Of a stretch of 64,000 bases of DNA, positions 52,639-61,128 are shown piece by piece; the stretch's first letter is position 1; each line of letters starts with the position of its first letter. Under the pieces are notes generated by a model. That model searched no databases, had not been told where the DNA came from, and saw only the letters and a program-made list of their open reading frames with translations. A program made the position numbers and the translations under genes. The stretch is taken from assembly GCF_001954195.1 (NCBI RefSeq), contig NZ_MBES01000086.1, positions 85,391-149,390 of the forward strand. Reading direction: 5' to 3'. Source of the stretch: Mycobacterium sp. IS-1264. Its GTDB lineage: Bacteria; Actinomycetota; Actinomycetes; Mycobacteriales; Mycobacteriaceae.

Positions 52639-54096
52639 TTAGTGAGGGCCGTTAGTGGCCGGTGAAGGCGGGGCCTCAAACATCGTTGGGTCGGCCACGG
52701 CGACGCTAGGCGGCACATCGCCCGTCCGGGTCGCGACGACGGGTGTTCGGTACACCGTTCCCTGGTTGCCGCATTCATTGGTGAGGACGGTTTCGGTCGC
52801 AACGCCGCGGAGCGTGCCGTCGGGTTGTGGGTCCAATGACCAACTGAGGGTCGAGGTGTCAGCGGCTGTGCCGGTTGCTCCGCGGCACTGTACTGGTGGA
52901 TGAAGATAGGGCGTGTCCTGCCAGTGACCGTCGGCGAAGTGGAGTACGTGCGCAACACCTTTGGCGTCGTTGTGGTTGGTGTCGTCGAGCCGGGATCCTG
53001 TGGCCACGCATCCCGCGGCTGTGCACAACGAACGGAACGCCCACCAGTTAGTGGTCTGGGCGGTGGTGGGATCGCCGGTTGTTGGGTGGTCGTTGGCCGT
53101 TTGCTTTGACCAGTCGTAGTCCACGCGATAGGTCCCGTCGAGCGCCGGACCCGTAGCGGCTGGGGCAGGGGTGCTGGTCGCCGGGGCCCCGGTGACTGTC
53201 GCTGGGTCGGCCACGGCGACGCCCGGGGGCACATCGCCTGTGCGTGTCAACACAAAGGGCGTCTGGACCAACGTTCCTTGGCCCGCGCATTCATTGGTGA
53301 GAACGGTTTCGGACGCAACGCCTCGGAGCGTGCCGTCGGGCTGTGGATCCAATGACCACGTAAACGCTTCGGTTTCTGCACCTGCTACGACTTTTTCGTT
53401 TGCTCCGAGGCACCGCGGTTGCTGGATTTGGCCTTGAACAGGCGCGGCTTGCCAGTGACCGTCGACGAAATGGAGAACGTGAGGAGATGCCGGCGTGCGC
53501 GCCCCTTGATGGTTGTTGTCGTCTGACTGCGCCCCGGTGGCTACGCATCCCGTGGGTGTGCACATCGAACGAAAGGCCCACGCAGAAGTTGACAGAAAGG
53601 CCCAACCGGGCTGGGTTTGCGCACCGTTCTGCGTTTGCTTTGCAAGGTCGTAGTCCACGCGATAGGTCCCGTCGAGTACGGGACCCGCAGCGGCTGGGGC
53701 AGCCGCTGGTGCAGGGGTGCCGGTCGCGGGCGCGGAGGTCTTCTGGTCGGGGGCGCCGATGTTGTAGACGAGGACGCCGAGCATGACGGCGAAGGCGGCC
53801 ACCGCTGCCGTGTCGACCACGATCCGGCGGCGCCTGCGCCCCAGAGCTCCCCAGCCCGAACTCGCGGTCGCCGAGTACGCTGCCGCGCTGTTTCGTCCCT
53901 CGGGCGCCGACCCGCCGGGCTGCAGGAAGAAATCGCGCTGGTCGCCGGGCGGCCTGGCGTCTTGCACCATGCGCGGATAATACGACGGCACATCGGTGGG
54001 CGCCTGTTGTACGGCGTTGAGCAGCTCGCCGAGACTGACGGGATAGGCACACGAGATGCGGTCTGACCTCCCATCTGCGACGATCAGTACAGCCAT
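52639..54096 (-). CDS. Membrane-anchored protein with a duplicated extracytoplasmic module
   Basis: 485 aa if ATG 54096 is used; a later ATG near 53971 is also possible. Cytoplasmic N-terminal region, one membrane helix (about 105-120, VVDTAAVAAFAVMLGVLVYN), Pro/Ala linker, then two copies of a roughly 160 aa module: LDGTYRVDYD, AFRS-C--(G)CVATG, VLHF-DGHWQ, SWSLDPQPDGTLRG, LTNEC, TRTGDVPP. Each has four cysteines likely in disulfides. I associate this module with C-terminal regions of mycobacterial Ser/Thr kinase-like proteins but am not certain. The ATG at 54096 overlaps the divergent ATG at 54095, so one of the two starts may be wrong. Confidence 0.65.
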   Translation of the reverse strand: MAVLIVADGRSDRISCAYPVSLGELLNAVQQAPTDVPSYYPRMVQDARPPGDQRDFFLQPGGSAPEGRNSAAAYSATASSGWGALGRRRRRIVVDTAAVAAFAVMLGVLVYNIGAPDQKTSAPATGTPAPAAAPAAAGPVLDGTYRVDYDLAKQTQNGAQTQPGWAFLSTSAWAFRSMCTPTGCVATGAQSDDNNHQGARTPASPHVLHFVDGHWQAAPVQGQIQQPRCLGANEKVVAGAETEAFTWSLDPQPDGTLRGVASETVLTNECAGQGTLVQTPFVLTRTGDVPPGVAVADPATVTGAPATSTPAPAATGPALDGTYRVDYDWSKQTANDHPTTGDPTTAQTTNWWAFRSLCTAAGCVATGSRLDDTNHNDAKGVAHVLHFADGHWQDTPYLHPPVQCRGATGTAADTSTLSWSLDPQPDGTLRGVATETVLTNECGNQGTVYRTPVVATRTGDVPPSVAVADPTMFEAPPSPATNGPH

Positions 54097-54559
54097 GAAA
54101 TTACTGCTGACCCTGACGAGCTTTGCCGCCATCATCGGCATGGCCATCCCCGCGCACGCTGATAGCACCGACGACGCATTCATCGCCTCACTGAAGGCGG
54201 CGGGAATCAGCTATTCCGACCCGGATGCGGCGGTAGGTGCGGGCAAATGGGTGTGCGACAAGGTAAACGGGGGCACGGACGTGTCGTCTGTCGTCAAGAC
54301 GCTCGCAACCAAGAACGCCGCGCTAAACCCCGACAAAGCCACCAAGTTCGCGGCGATCGCCGCCAACGCGTACTGCCCGGGCGCGATCTCGACCACTGAT
54401 GTCCCTGCCAGCGCCCCGAGCAGTGTGCCCAGCACTGCCCCGAGCAGTGCCCCCGTGAGTGCGCCCAGCAGTGCCCCCGTGAGTGCGGCTGGCAGCGCGC
54501 CGAGCGGTGAGCCTAGCAGCGCTCCGAGCAGCGTCCCTCGGAGCACCCTAACGCCCTAG
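54095..54559 (+). CDS. Secreted DUF732 protein with Ser-Ala-Pro tail
   Basis: 154 aa. Signal peptide 1-22 (PAHA-DS), then a DUF732 domain with DDAFIASLKAAGISYSDPDA, VCDKVNGG and AAIAANAYCPG. The C-terminal 45 residues are repeats of SAPS-type sequence (PSSAPVSAPSSAPVS), low complexity and slippage-prone at DNA level. DUF732 proteins are abundant in mycobacteria and of unknown role. Confidence 0.85.
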   Translation: MKLLLTLTSFAAIIGMAIPAHADSTDDAFIASLKAAGISYSDPDAAVGAGKWVCDKVNGGTDVSSVVKTLATKNAALNPDKATKFAAIAANAYCPGAISTTDVPASAPSSVPSTAPSSAPVSAPSSAPVSAAGSAPSGEPSSAPSSVPRSTLTP

Positions 54560-54568
54560 CCACGCCGT

Positions 54569-55057
54569 CTATCGGGGCAGCACGGCCTCGATGGCGCTGA
54601 TGACTTCGGGCGCGTCCGGTTCGGTCCGCGGCCGAAACCGATTGACCACCTCACCGTCGGGCGCGACCAGAAACTTCTCGAAGTTCCACTGAATGTCGCC
54701 TGCTTTGCCATCGGAATCGACTGCGTTGGTCAGCTCGGCGTAGAGCGGGTGGCGGTCGTCGCCGTTGACGTCCGTCTTCTCCAGCAACGGGAACGTCACC
54801 CCGTAGGTGGTCGAGCAAAACTCCTGGATCTCGTCGGCTGTGCCGGGTTCCTGGCCCATGAACTGGTTGCACGGCACCCCGACAACCGTCAAGCCACGGT
54901 CGCGATAATCCTTGGCCAGCTTCTCCAATGCCGCGTACTGCGGAGTGAGTCCGCATTTGGAGGCTACGTTCACGATTAGCGTTGCGCCGGTGGACAATTC
55001 GGCTAGCGTGGCCGGCTTGCCGTCGAGAGTGGTCAGGGCGATGTCTTTGAGGGTCAC
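54569..55057 (-). CDS. Glutathione peroxidase-like (thiol peroxidase)
   Basis: 162 aa from GTG 55057. Catalytic Cys in NVASKCGLTPQY, then VVGVPCNQFMGQEPG with the resolving region, and WNFEKFLVAPDG, all GPx marks. Mycobacteria lack glutathione, so thioredoxin is the expected reductant. Confidence 0.9.
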   Translation of the reverse strand: MTLKDIALTTLDGKPATLAELSTGATLIVNVASKCGLTPQYAALEKLAKDYRDRGLTVVGVPCNQFMGQEPGTADEIQEFCSTTYGVTFPLLEKTDVNGDDRHPLYAELTNAVDSDGKAGDIQWNFEKFLVAPDGEVVNRFRPRTEPDAPEVISAIEAVLPR

Positions 55058-55111
55058 GCCGACGACGCTAACACTCCTCGCAGGGTGTGAGCACCCTAGC
55101 CGCGGACCCCG

Positions 55112-56092
55112 CTACTGGCCCGCGTTGTGGGCCATATCGATGGCGTACTGACTCACGAAGGTGCCGGCCGGCGGATCACCCTTGTCGCATGACCCGTCGG
55201 ATTCACCGGGACGCTTGATCCACAAGTAGGCGTCAGCGTGCGCGCCCGCGGTAGCGGTGGTAGGCGGAGTGCCCAGCCCTCGGCCGCTGGGGTTGCACCA
55301 GTTGAGCCCGGAGTCGGGCGCCGGCCCGGCACCGTTGCGCGACGTATCGATCACGTAGTGCGAACCATTCGTAAGCCCCGAAATCGCTTCCCCGTAACCG
55401 ATTTCGTCCCCGGTGGTGTAGAAGTTCGCGGTGTTGAGGCTGAAACCGCGTGCGCGGGAAACGTCGACCTTGTTGAGCCTCGCGGCCATGTCCTCGGCGC
55501 TGTGCCAGCGCAAGTGACCACCGTCGACGTACACGGCCGTCGCCGGACTGCGCGTCAGCGTGTCGACGGCGTAGCGAATCAAGTCGTAGCGTTCCTGGCG
55601 CTGGTCGGCCGACAGGCAGTCGGCCATCGCGAGCGCATCGGGTTCGAGGATGATGGCCGTCCGCGTACCACCGACGCCGGATGCGATGCCGTCGATCCAC
55701 CCGCGGTAGTCGTCGGCCGTCGCCATGCCGCCCGCCGCGAAGCTGCCACAATCGCGGTGCGGGATTCCATAGATCGCCAGCACCGGTATCGCGCCGGCAG
55801 CCGCCGCGTCGCTGGTGTACTTGCCGACCGTCCCCGCGGAAGGACCCGGCACGATCCAGTACGCCTGCGGCGTGTTGGCGATGGCGGTCAACTCGGGACT
55901 CGGCGGATCGGCATGCTGTGCGGCACGCATGGCCGCCGAGCCTGGATTGACGTAGAAGGGCATCCCGGCCAACGGGTTGGCGTCGTCGGCCAGGCGCACC
56001 GCCGGCGCGGGACCGACCCCGAGAAAACCAACGGCCGCGACCGCCAGCAAGACGGTGACCCACCGCGCGACTGCACCAGCAGCTGAGAACAT
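55112..56092 (-). CDS. Secreted GH6 family cellulase-like protein
   Basis: 326 aa from ATG 56092 (GTG 56095 is adjacent). Signal peptide of about 33 residues (PAPAVRLAD). GH6 blocks: AYWIVPGPSAGTVGKYT, AIILEPDALAMADC with the catalytic-region Asp, YVDGGHLRWHS, FSLNTANFYTTGDEI and LWIKRPGESDGSC. Similar to Rv0062 (CelA1). May cut beta-1,4 glucan, for instance in biofilm cellulose. Some mycobacterial GH6 proteins are weakly active, so activity is not certain. Confidence 0.85.
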   Translation of the reverse strand: MFSAAGAVARWVTVLLAVAAVGFLGVGPAPAVRLADDANPLAGMPFYVNPGSAAMRAAQHADPPSPELTAIANTPQAYWIVPGPSAGTVGKYTSDAAAAGAIPVLAIYGIPHRDCGSFAAGGMATADDYRGWIDGIASGVGGTRTAIILEPDALAMADCLSADQRQERYDLIRYAVDTLTRSPATAVYVDGGHLRWHSAEDMAARLNKVDVSRARGFSLNTANFYTTGDEIGYGEAISGLTNGSHYVIDTSRNGAGPAPDSGLNWCNPSGRGLGTPPTTATAGAHADAYLWIKRPGESDGSCDKGDPPAGTFVSQYAIDMAHNAGQ

Positions 56093-56169
56093 CACCCCAG
56101 GAAAAGTAGTGCATTGAGCGCCAGTCGGCGACGGCAGGTGTAACCGCCGGGCAGCGGCCGGCAGCGGGC

Positions 56170-56181
56170 TAGATTACCCGT
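56170..56181 (+). promoter_or_regulatory. Candidate leaderless promoter of the TPM gene
   Basis: TAGATT (56170-56175) fits TANNNT and lies six bases before ATG 56182. Confidence 0.4.
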
Positions 56182-57078
56182 ATGCGCCTTGTCCGCCTGT
56201 TCGGTGTAGTCCTGATGATCCTCACCGCGGGGCTGCTATTCGCAATCCCCGCGGAAGCCCAACCGCCGTCCAAGCTCACCGATCACGTCACCGACAACAC
56301 GGGGGCGTTGACGGATTCCAGCCGGGCGGCGGTCAGCTCGGCAATCGACCGGCTCTACCGCGACAAGCACATCCAACTGTGGGTGGCTTACGTCGACAAC
56401 TTCTCCAGATTCAAACCCGAGAACTGGGCCGACAAAACCCGGACCGCCAGTGGGATGGGCGACCACGACGCCCTGCTGGCTGTGGCGACGAACACCAAAT
56501 CATACTGGCTTAGCGTGCCGCCGACGGTGCTGGGCCTCACGACGGACGAGTTAAACAGCCTGCGCAGCAACCAAATTGAACCAAAAGTGAACGCCAAAGA
56601 CTGGAGCGGTGCTGCGGTCGCCGCGGCTGACGGGCTGAACAAATCGGCGAGCTCGTCACACCGGATCTGGCCGCTGATCGCGATCGGCGTGGCCGTGATC
56701 GTGCTCGTCGTCGTCATCGTGATGCTTCTCCTGCTCTACCGCCGCCACCGCCGACGGGCCCGCCACGTCGACTCCCGCGATGCGCCCATTGAAAGCAGCG
56801 GTCAGCGGCAGGCCTTGTCCACCGCGGACGCCAGGCTGCGCCAAATCTCCGACTACATCGCCCGGCATCGCGACAGCATCGGCGCCGAGGCGAAGGCCCG
56901 CTGCGAAGATGCGAAGCGGTATTTGGCCGCGGCGCATGGCAAAGAAGCAGACTCCGAGGCAATTGCCTATGCCAACCGCGCATCGACGCTGGCCGCTGAG
57001 GCGCAGACGCTGGCCAACGCCGACGTGCAGGCAGCGCACCGCACGCCACGACGGCGAGGCACCACTTCCACGCGTTGA
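56182..57078 (+). CDS. TPM-domain membrane protein
   Basis: 298 aa. Signal peptide to about 27, a TPM domain (DHVTDNTGALTDSSRAAVSS, IQLWVAYVDNFSRFKPENWA, DALLAVATNTKSYWLSVP), one membrane helix (about 160-185), and a cytoplasmic helical tail with Ala/Glu-rich coiled coil. Homologues I know are often longer (500-700 aa); this is a short form. TPM domains are linked to photosystem repair and phosphatase activity elsewhere; function here unknown. Confidence 0.8.
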   Translation: MRLVRLFGVVLMILTAGLLFAIPAEAQPPSKLTDHVTDNTGALTDSSRAAVSSAIDRLYRDKHIQLWVAYVDNFSRFKPENWADKTRTASGMGDHDALLAVATNTKSYWLSVPPTVLGLTTDELNSLRSNQIEPKVNAKDWSGAAVAAADGLNKSASSSHRIWPLIAIGVAVIVLVVVIVMLLLLYRRHRRRARHVDSRDAPIESSGQRQALSTADARLRQISDYIARHRDSIGAEAKARCEDAKRYLAAAHGKEADSEAIAYANRASTLAAEAQTLANADVQAAHRTPRRRGTTSTR

Positions 57079-57140
57079 CCCCGACCGCAATGGTTGCTCA
57101 TTCGACTGACTAGCGCTCATCTGACCGATAAATTGTCTTC

Positions 57141-57197
57141 GTGAACAGCGACCGGCGGAGTCCGTATTCGCCTGCCAGGGCAGGCGCGCGGCGGTGA
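57141..57197 (+). CDS. Leaderless 18-codon upstream ORF coupled to the GAF-PP2C gene
   Basis: GTG 57141 to TGA 57195-57197 encodes MNSDRRSPYSPARAGARR. TAAATT (57129-57134) is six bases upstream, a -10 element for a leaderless start exactly at this GTG. The stop overlaps the next gene's GTG at 57194 (GTGA), and that gene has no ribosome site of its own, so reinitiation from the uORF would supply its translation. Confidence 0.45.
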   Translation: MNSDRRSPYSPARAGARR

Positions 57198-59698
57198 GCC
57201 GAGTCGACGAGCTGGCCGCAGCGCTCGACCAGATGGAGCGACTGGTGCGCGCCATCGTCGAGATCGGTTCCGATCTGGACCTGAACGTGACGTTGCAGCG
57301 AATCGTCAGTGCGGCGATGGAACTAACGGGCGCCCGGTATGGAGCGCTAGGGATACGCGCTCCCGACGGTGTACCGGTCTCCTTCGTCCGCGCGGGAATC
57401 GATGAGGACACCGCGCGGCGGCTCGGCGGTCTGCAGGTAGGCGAGGGCCTACGGGTCGACGATCTGAGCGCTCATCCGCAGGGCGCCGGGCTGCACACAG
57501 CCGGCGCACCGCTGCGGGCATTCCTCGGAATCCCGATCACCGTGCGGGACACTGACTTTGGGACCCTTTATCTGGCCGACGGCCGGCCCGACCACGTGTT
57601 CTCCGACGCGCAGGAGGCAGCCGTCCGCGCGCTGGCCACCGCGGCGGCGGCGGCCATCGACAACGCTCGACTCTTCGAGCGCGAGCGCGAGTCGGCGAAA
57701 TGGACGACGGCCAGCCGCGAGATCACGACCGCGCTGCTGTCCGGCGACCCGCAGACGGGGCCGTTGCAACTCATCGTCAACCTGGCGCTCGAATTGGCGG
57801 GCGCCGAACAGGCCATTCTGCTGGTTCCGCGGGAGCCCGATCTGGCCGCCGAAGACGTCGACACCCTTGTCGTGGCCGCCACCGCGGGCCGGTACTCCGC
57901 GGAGGTCATCGGTCAGCAGGTTCCGATGGAGGGCTCCACCACAGGCGGTGTCGCGCGCAGTGGCCTACCGCTGATCACCGACTCCTTCCAATATCCGATT
58001 GAGGGATTCACCGATGTCGGTGAGCGTTCGGCGATCGTCATCCCGCTGATCGCGGACGGTGCTGTGCTCGGAGTGATCGCGGTCGCCCGCCACCCACACC
58101 AGCCGCCCTTCGGCAACGACTACCTCGAGCTGGTCAGTGACTTCGCCCGACACGCCGCCCTTGCATTGGCGCTCGCGGCAGGTCGAGAACATGCGCTCAA
58201 CCAGGAGCTCGCCCAAGCGGGCAACGTCACTGACGCGGTGCACGCCGCCGCCGAGGAACTGCGCCGCCTGTGGCGGGCGCGCCGGGTCGTGGCTGTCACC
58301 TTCCCCGCCCATATGTCCGCAGCGGAAATCGATTCCGGTGCAATGGATTTGGTCTCGGTCGGCGCACCCGCGCAGTGGGTGGATCTGCCGTCGGACACAA
58401 GAGAGATGCTCAGCTCGATGCGGGACGGCGACCTACTCACCCCCCACACGACGCAGCCCGGTGAGGCGGCCATCGCGCTGCAGCATCCCGAGGGCGTGCT
58501 CGTCGTGTGGATCGAGCTGGCGGAGGAACGGCCGTTCACCCTCGAGGACCAGACCTTGCTCACCGTCCTGGCCGGCCGCCTGAGCCAGGGCCTGCAGCGG
58601 GTGCACCAAGTTGACCAGCAGCGTGAAACCGCGCTTGCGCTGCAACACGCAATTCTCGGCCCCGCCGATCTGCCGCGCGGGTTCGCCGTGCGCTATCAGG
58701 CCGCGACCCGACCCCTGCAAGTCGGCGGTGACTGGTACGACGTCTTCGACCTCGAGGACGGCCGCATCGCGTTGATTGTCGGTGACTGTGTCGGCCACGG
58801 CCTCGGCGCGGCGACCGTAATGGGACAGGTGCGCAGCGCTTGCCGCGCGCTGCTGTTCGAAAACCCCAGCCCTGCCGCCGCCCTGGCTGGGCTGGATCGG
58901 TTCGCCGCCCGGCTTCCCGGCGCCAAATCCACGACCGCCGTCTGCGCGGTGCTCAACCCCGACACCGGTGAATTGGTGTACTCCACTGCCGGGCATCCGC
59001 CGCCGGTCATGGTCCACGCCGACGGCACCAAACGGATGCTCGATGATGGCCACACCATCGCATTGGGAGTGCGACCCGACCGGCCCCGCCCCGAAGCCCA
59101 TGTGACCGTACCGGCGCGCGCGACCCTGTTGCTCTACACCGACGGGCTGGTCGAACGTCGCCGTGTTCCCCTCGACGAAGGCATCGCCCGCGCCGCCAGC
59201 TTCCTCGAGGAGGGCCGCGGCTCGCCTTTGGAGGACTTGGCGAACGAGATCATGTCTGGTCTCGCGCCAAGCGGCGGCTATCAGGACGACGTTGCCCTTT
59301 TGCTGTATCGCCAACCCGCCCCGCTGGAGTTGAAGTTTCCCGCCCAAGCCGGCAACCTCGCTCCATCCCGGAAAGCCTTGCGCACCTGGCTATCCCGGGC
59401 GCGGATAGGCCCGGATCAAGCCCTGAACGTGCTCATTGCCGCCGGAGAAGCGGTCGCCAACGCCATCGAGCACGGTCATCGCGACGATCCAGACGGCACG
59501 ATCAGCGTGGCCGCGATCGCGCTTGTCGACCAATTGCTGGTGACCATCGCCGACACCGGCTCGTGGAAGCCCCCACAACCGGCCGCTAACCCCCATCGCG
59601 GCCGGGGTATCACCCTCATGCGAGGGCTGATGCACGATGTCACGATCAACCTCGACAACGACGGAACCACAGTTCACCTATCCACGAGGATCACCTGA
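57194..59698 (+). CDS. GAF-GAF-SpoIIE phosphatase-HATPase signalling protein
   Basis: 834 aa from GTG 57194. GAF 1 about 30-165 (FLGIPITVRDTDFGTLYLAD), GAF 2 about 185-335 (ERSAIVIPLIADGAVLGVIA), a third GAF-like region 350-475, SpoIIE PP2C domain 490-690 with the metal Asp motifs VGGDWYDVFDL, IVGDCVGHGLGA, and TDGLVERR, then an RsbW-type kinase 700-830 (N box AGEAVANAIEHGH, GRGITLMRG). It combines the two opposing enzymes of partner switching. The anti-anti-sigma protein follows as a separate gene (STAS, one base overlap). The closest M. tuberculosis protein is Rv1364c, which carries the STAS in the same chain. Confidence 0.88.
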   Translation: MSRVDELAAALDQMERLVRAIVEIGSDLDLNVTLQRIVSAAMELTGARYGALGIRAPDGVPVSFVRAGIDEDTARRLGGLQVGEGLRVDDLSAHPQGAGLHTAGAPLRAFLGIPITVRDTDFGTLYLADGRPDHVFSDAQEAAVRALATAAAAAIDNARLFERERESAKWTTASREITTALLSGDPQTGPLQLIVNLALELAGAEQAILLVPREPDLAAEDVDTLVVAATAGRYSAEVIGQQVPMEGSTTGGVARSGLPLITDSFQYPIEGFTDVGERSAIVIPLIADGAVLGVIAVARHPHQPPFGNDYLELVSDFARHAALALALAAGREHALNQELAQAGNVTDAVHAAAEELRRLWRARRVVAVTFPAHMSAAEIDSGAMDLVSVGAPAQWVDLPSDTREMLSSMRDGDLLTPHTTQPGEAAIALQHPEGVLVVWIELAEERPFTLEDQTLLTVLAGRLSQGLQRVHQVDQQRETALALQHAILGPADLPRGFAVRYQAATRPLQVGGDWYDVFDLEDGRIALIVGDCVGHGLGAATVMGQVRSACRALLFENPSPAAALAGLDRFAARLPGAKSTTAVCAVLNPDTGELVYSTAGHPPPVMVHADGTKRMLDDGHTIALGVRPDRPRPEAHVTVPARATLLLYTDGLVERRRVPLDEGIARAASFLEEGRGSPLEDLANEIMSGLAPSGGYQDDVALLLYRQPAPLELKFPAQAGNLAPSRKALRTWLSRARIGPDQALNVLIAAGEAVANAIEHGHRDDPDGTISVAAIALVDQLLVTIADTGSWKPPQPAANPHRGRGITLMRGLMHDVTINLDNDGTTVHLSTRIT

Positions 59699-60024
59699 TG
59701 CCCGCCTCGCTTACCCTCGACACCGCGCGCGACGACGACGGGAAACTCGTGCTGAGCGCGGCCGGAGAAATCGACCTGAGCAACATCGACACATTCGACC
59801 AAGCCCTCGGTCTCGCCATCACCGAGGCCGCGGACGGCGGCGGAACTCTCACCGTCGACCTCACCGCCGTCGAATACTTGGACAGCGCCGCAGTCAACGC
59901 CTTATTCGCCCGGGCCGACCACATCCGCCTGATCGCTCATCCGGTCCTTATGCCCGTCCTGACGATCAGTGGCCTCGCCGAACTGGTCCCGATCGAATCC
60001 GCTCCGCCGGCATCAGAAAACTGA
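59698..60024 (+). CDS. STAS domain anti-sigma factor antagonist
   Basis: 108 aa; ATG 59698 shares a base with the previous TGA. STAS fold with VLSAAGEIDLSNIDTFDQAL and the phosphorylated Ser in VEYLDSAAVNALF. Its phosphorylation state is probably set by the upstream kinase and phosphatase, which would release a sigma factor encoded elsewhere; no sigma factor lies in the window. Confidence 0.88.
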   Translation: MPASLTLDTARDDDGKLVLSAAGEIDLSNIDTFDQALGLAITEAADGGGTLTVDLTAVEYLDSAAVNALFARADHIRLIAHPVLMPVLTISGLAELVPIESAPPASEN

Positions 60025-60136
60025 CGCATCGCGCGCCGTCGAAACTGGGCGCGGGTATCCCGTCGATCAATTACATTCCCTCATTGGGCATTCTGCAGGA
60101 GTCGACTCGATAAGGGCATCGAACAGGGGCGAATGC

Positions 60137-61045
60137 ATGCGATCGATAGTTGTAAGGCTCGGCGTGTTGGGTTCCATCGTGATCATTGCTGTCACCTACG
60201 CCGCGCTGATCGGTCTCTACGAGGACACGGTCGAAGGAACCGCGGCCGGAATCCTCAGTGACAACACGGAGCCGGCCACCCAAAGTATGGCGACACTGAC
60301 CGTGGAGGAAATGCAGTCGAACTACAGCGCGGCTACGGCCAACCTCGCCGTCGCACCCGGATCCGAGCTGTTGGATCCGCTGACGCTGCGCCTCAAGGAC
60401 GACCTCGTACTCAGGGTCAGATCCTCCGCCGCGCCCAGTCGACACGAATACTCGAAGGGCATGTTGCCAGGGGTCTTTCCGGTCCCGCTGACCCTCGCCG
60501 GGCACGTCGAGCGGTGGCCGTTCGACAACTACAGCTCCGGGCCGATCGAGGTCCAGCTGTTTCCCGGCGGCGATACGACCAAGCCGCCCATGCTCATTCC
60601 GGTGCGCTTCGTCGACCATCTGCCTGGCTTGAAGGTCTCCGCCAGCAAAATCAATGGTCAACTGACGTACCGGATGACCGTACGGCGCGCGGCGAGCACC
60701 GCGTTGTTCGCCATCGTCATTTGCGGCGTGCTCATCGCCATCGCCGCACTGGCCCTTGTCGTCGCGATCCAAACGTTTCGCGACCGCCGGAAGTTTCAGC
60801 CGCCGATGACGACGTGGTACGCGGCGATGCTCTTCGCGGTCGTGCCGCTGCGAAACGCGCTGCCCGGCTCGCCGCCATTCGGGGCGTGGATCGATGTCAC
60901 CGTCGTGCTATGGGTGATTGTCGCGCTGGTGCTTGCGATGGTGCTCTACATCGTCAGCTGGTGGCGGCACCTGAAGTCGGATGTTGTCGCCCGGCCGGAA
61001 GTCGCTGCGCCGCCCGCGGATCCAGTTCCGGCACCAGCGGGCTGA
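60137..61045 (+). CDS. DUF4436 family membrane protein
   Basis: 302 aa from ATG 60137 (AGGGGCG upstream). N-terminal anchor helix 8-28, an extracytoplasmic beta domain with HVERWPFDNYSSGPIEVQLF, and three C-terminal membrane helices (about 190-215, 235-255 and 260-280). Matches the DUF4436 pattern. Function not known. Confidence 0.75.
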   Translation: MRSIVVRLGVLGSIVIIAVTYAALIGLYEDTVEGTAAGILSDNTEPATQSMATLTVEEMQSNYSAATANLAVAPGSELLDPLTLRLKDDLVLRVRSSAAPSRHEYSKGMLPGVFPVPLTLAGHVERWPFDNYSSGPIEVQLFPGGDTTKPPMLIPVRFVDHLPGLKVSASKINGQLTYRMTVRRAASTALFAIVICGVLIAIAALALVVAIQTFRDRRKFQPPMTTWYAAMLFAVVPLRNALPGSPPFGAWIDVTVVLWVIVALVLAMVLYIVSWWRHLKSDVVARPEVAAPPADPVPAPAG

Positions 61046-61128
61046 GGCTCGACTACATTGCGCGGCGGGCAAGTCAACTGCGCGGTAGGCGCCTGGGTGA
61101 GAACTACTGCGGAGCCAAACGGAGGCGT

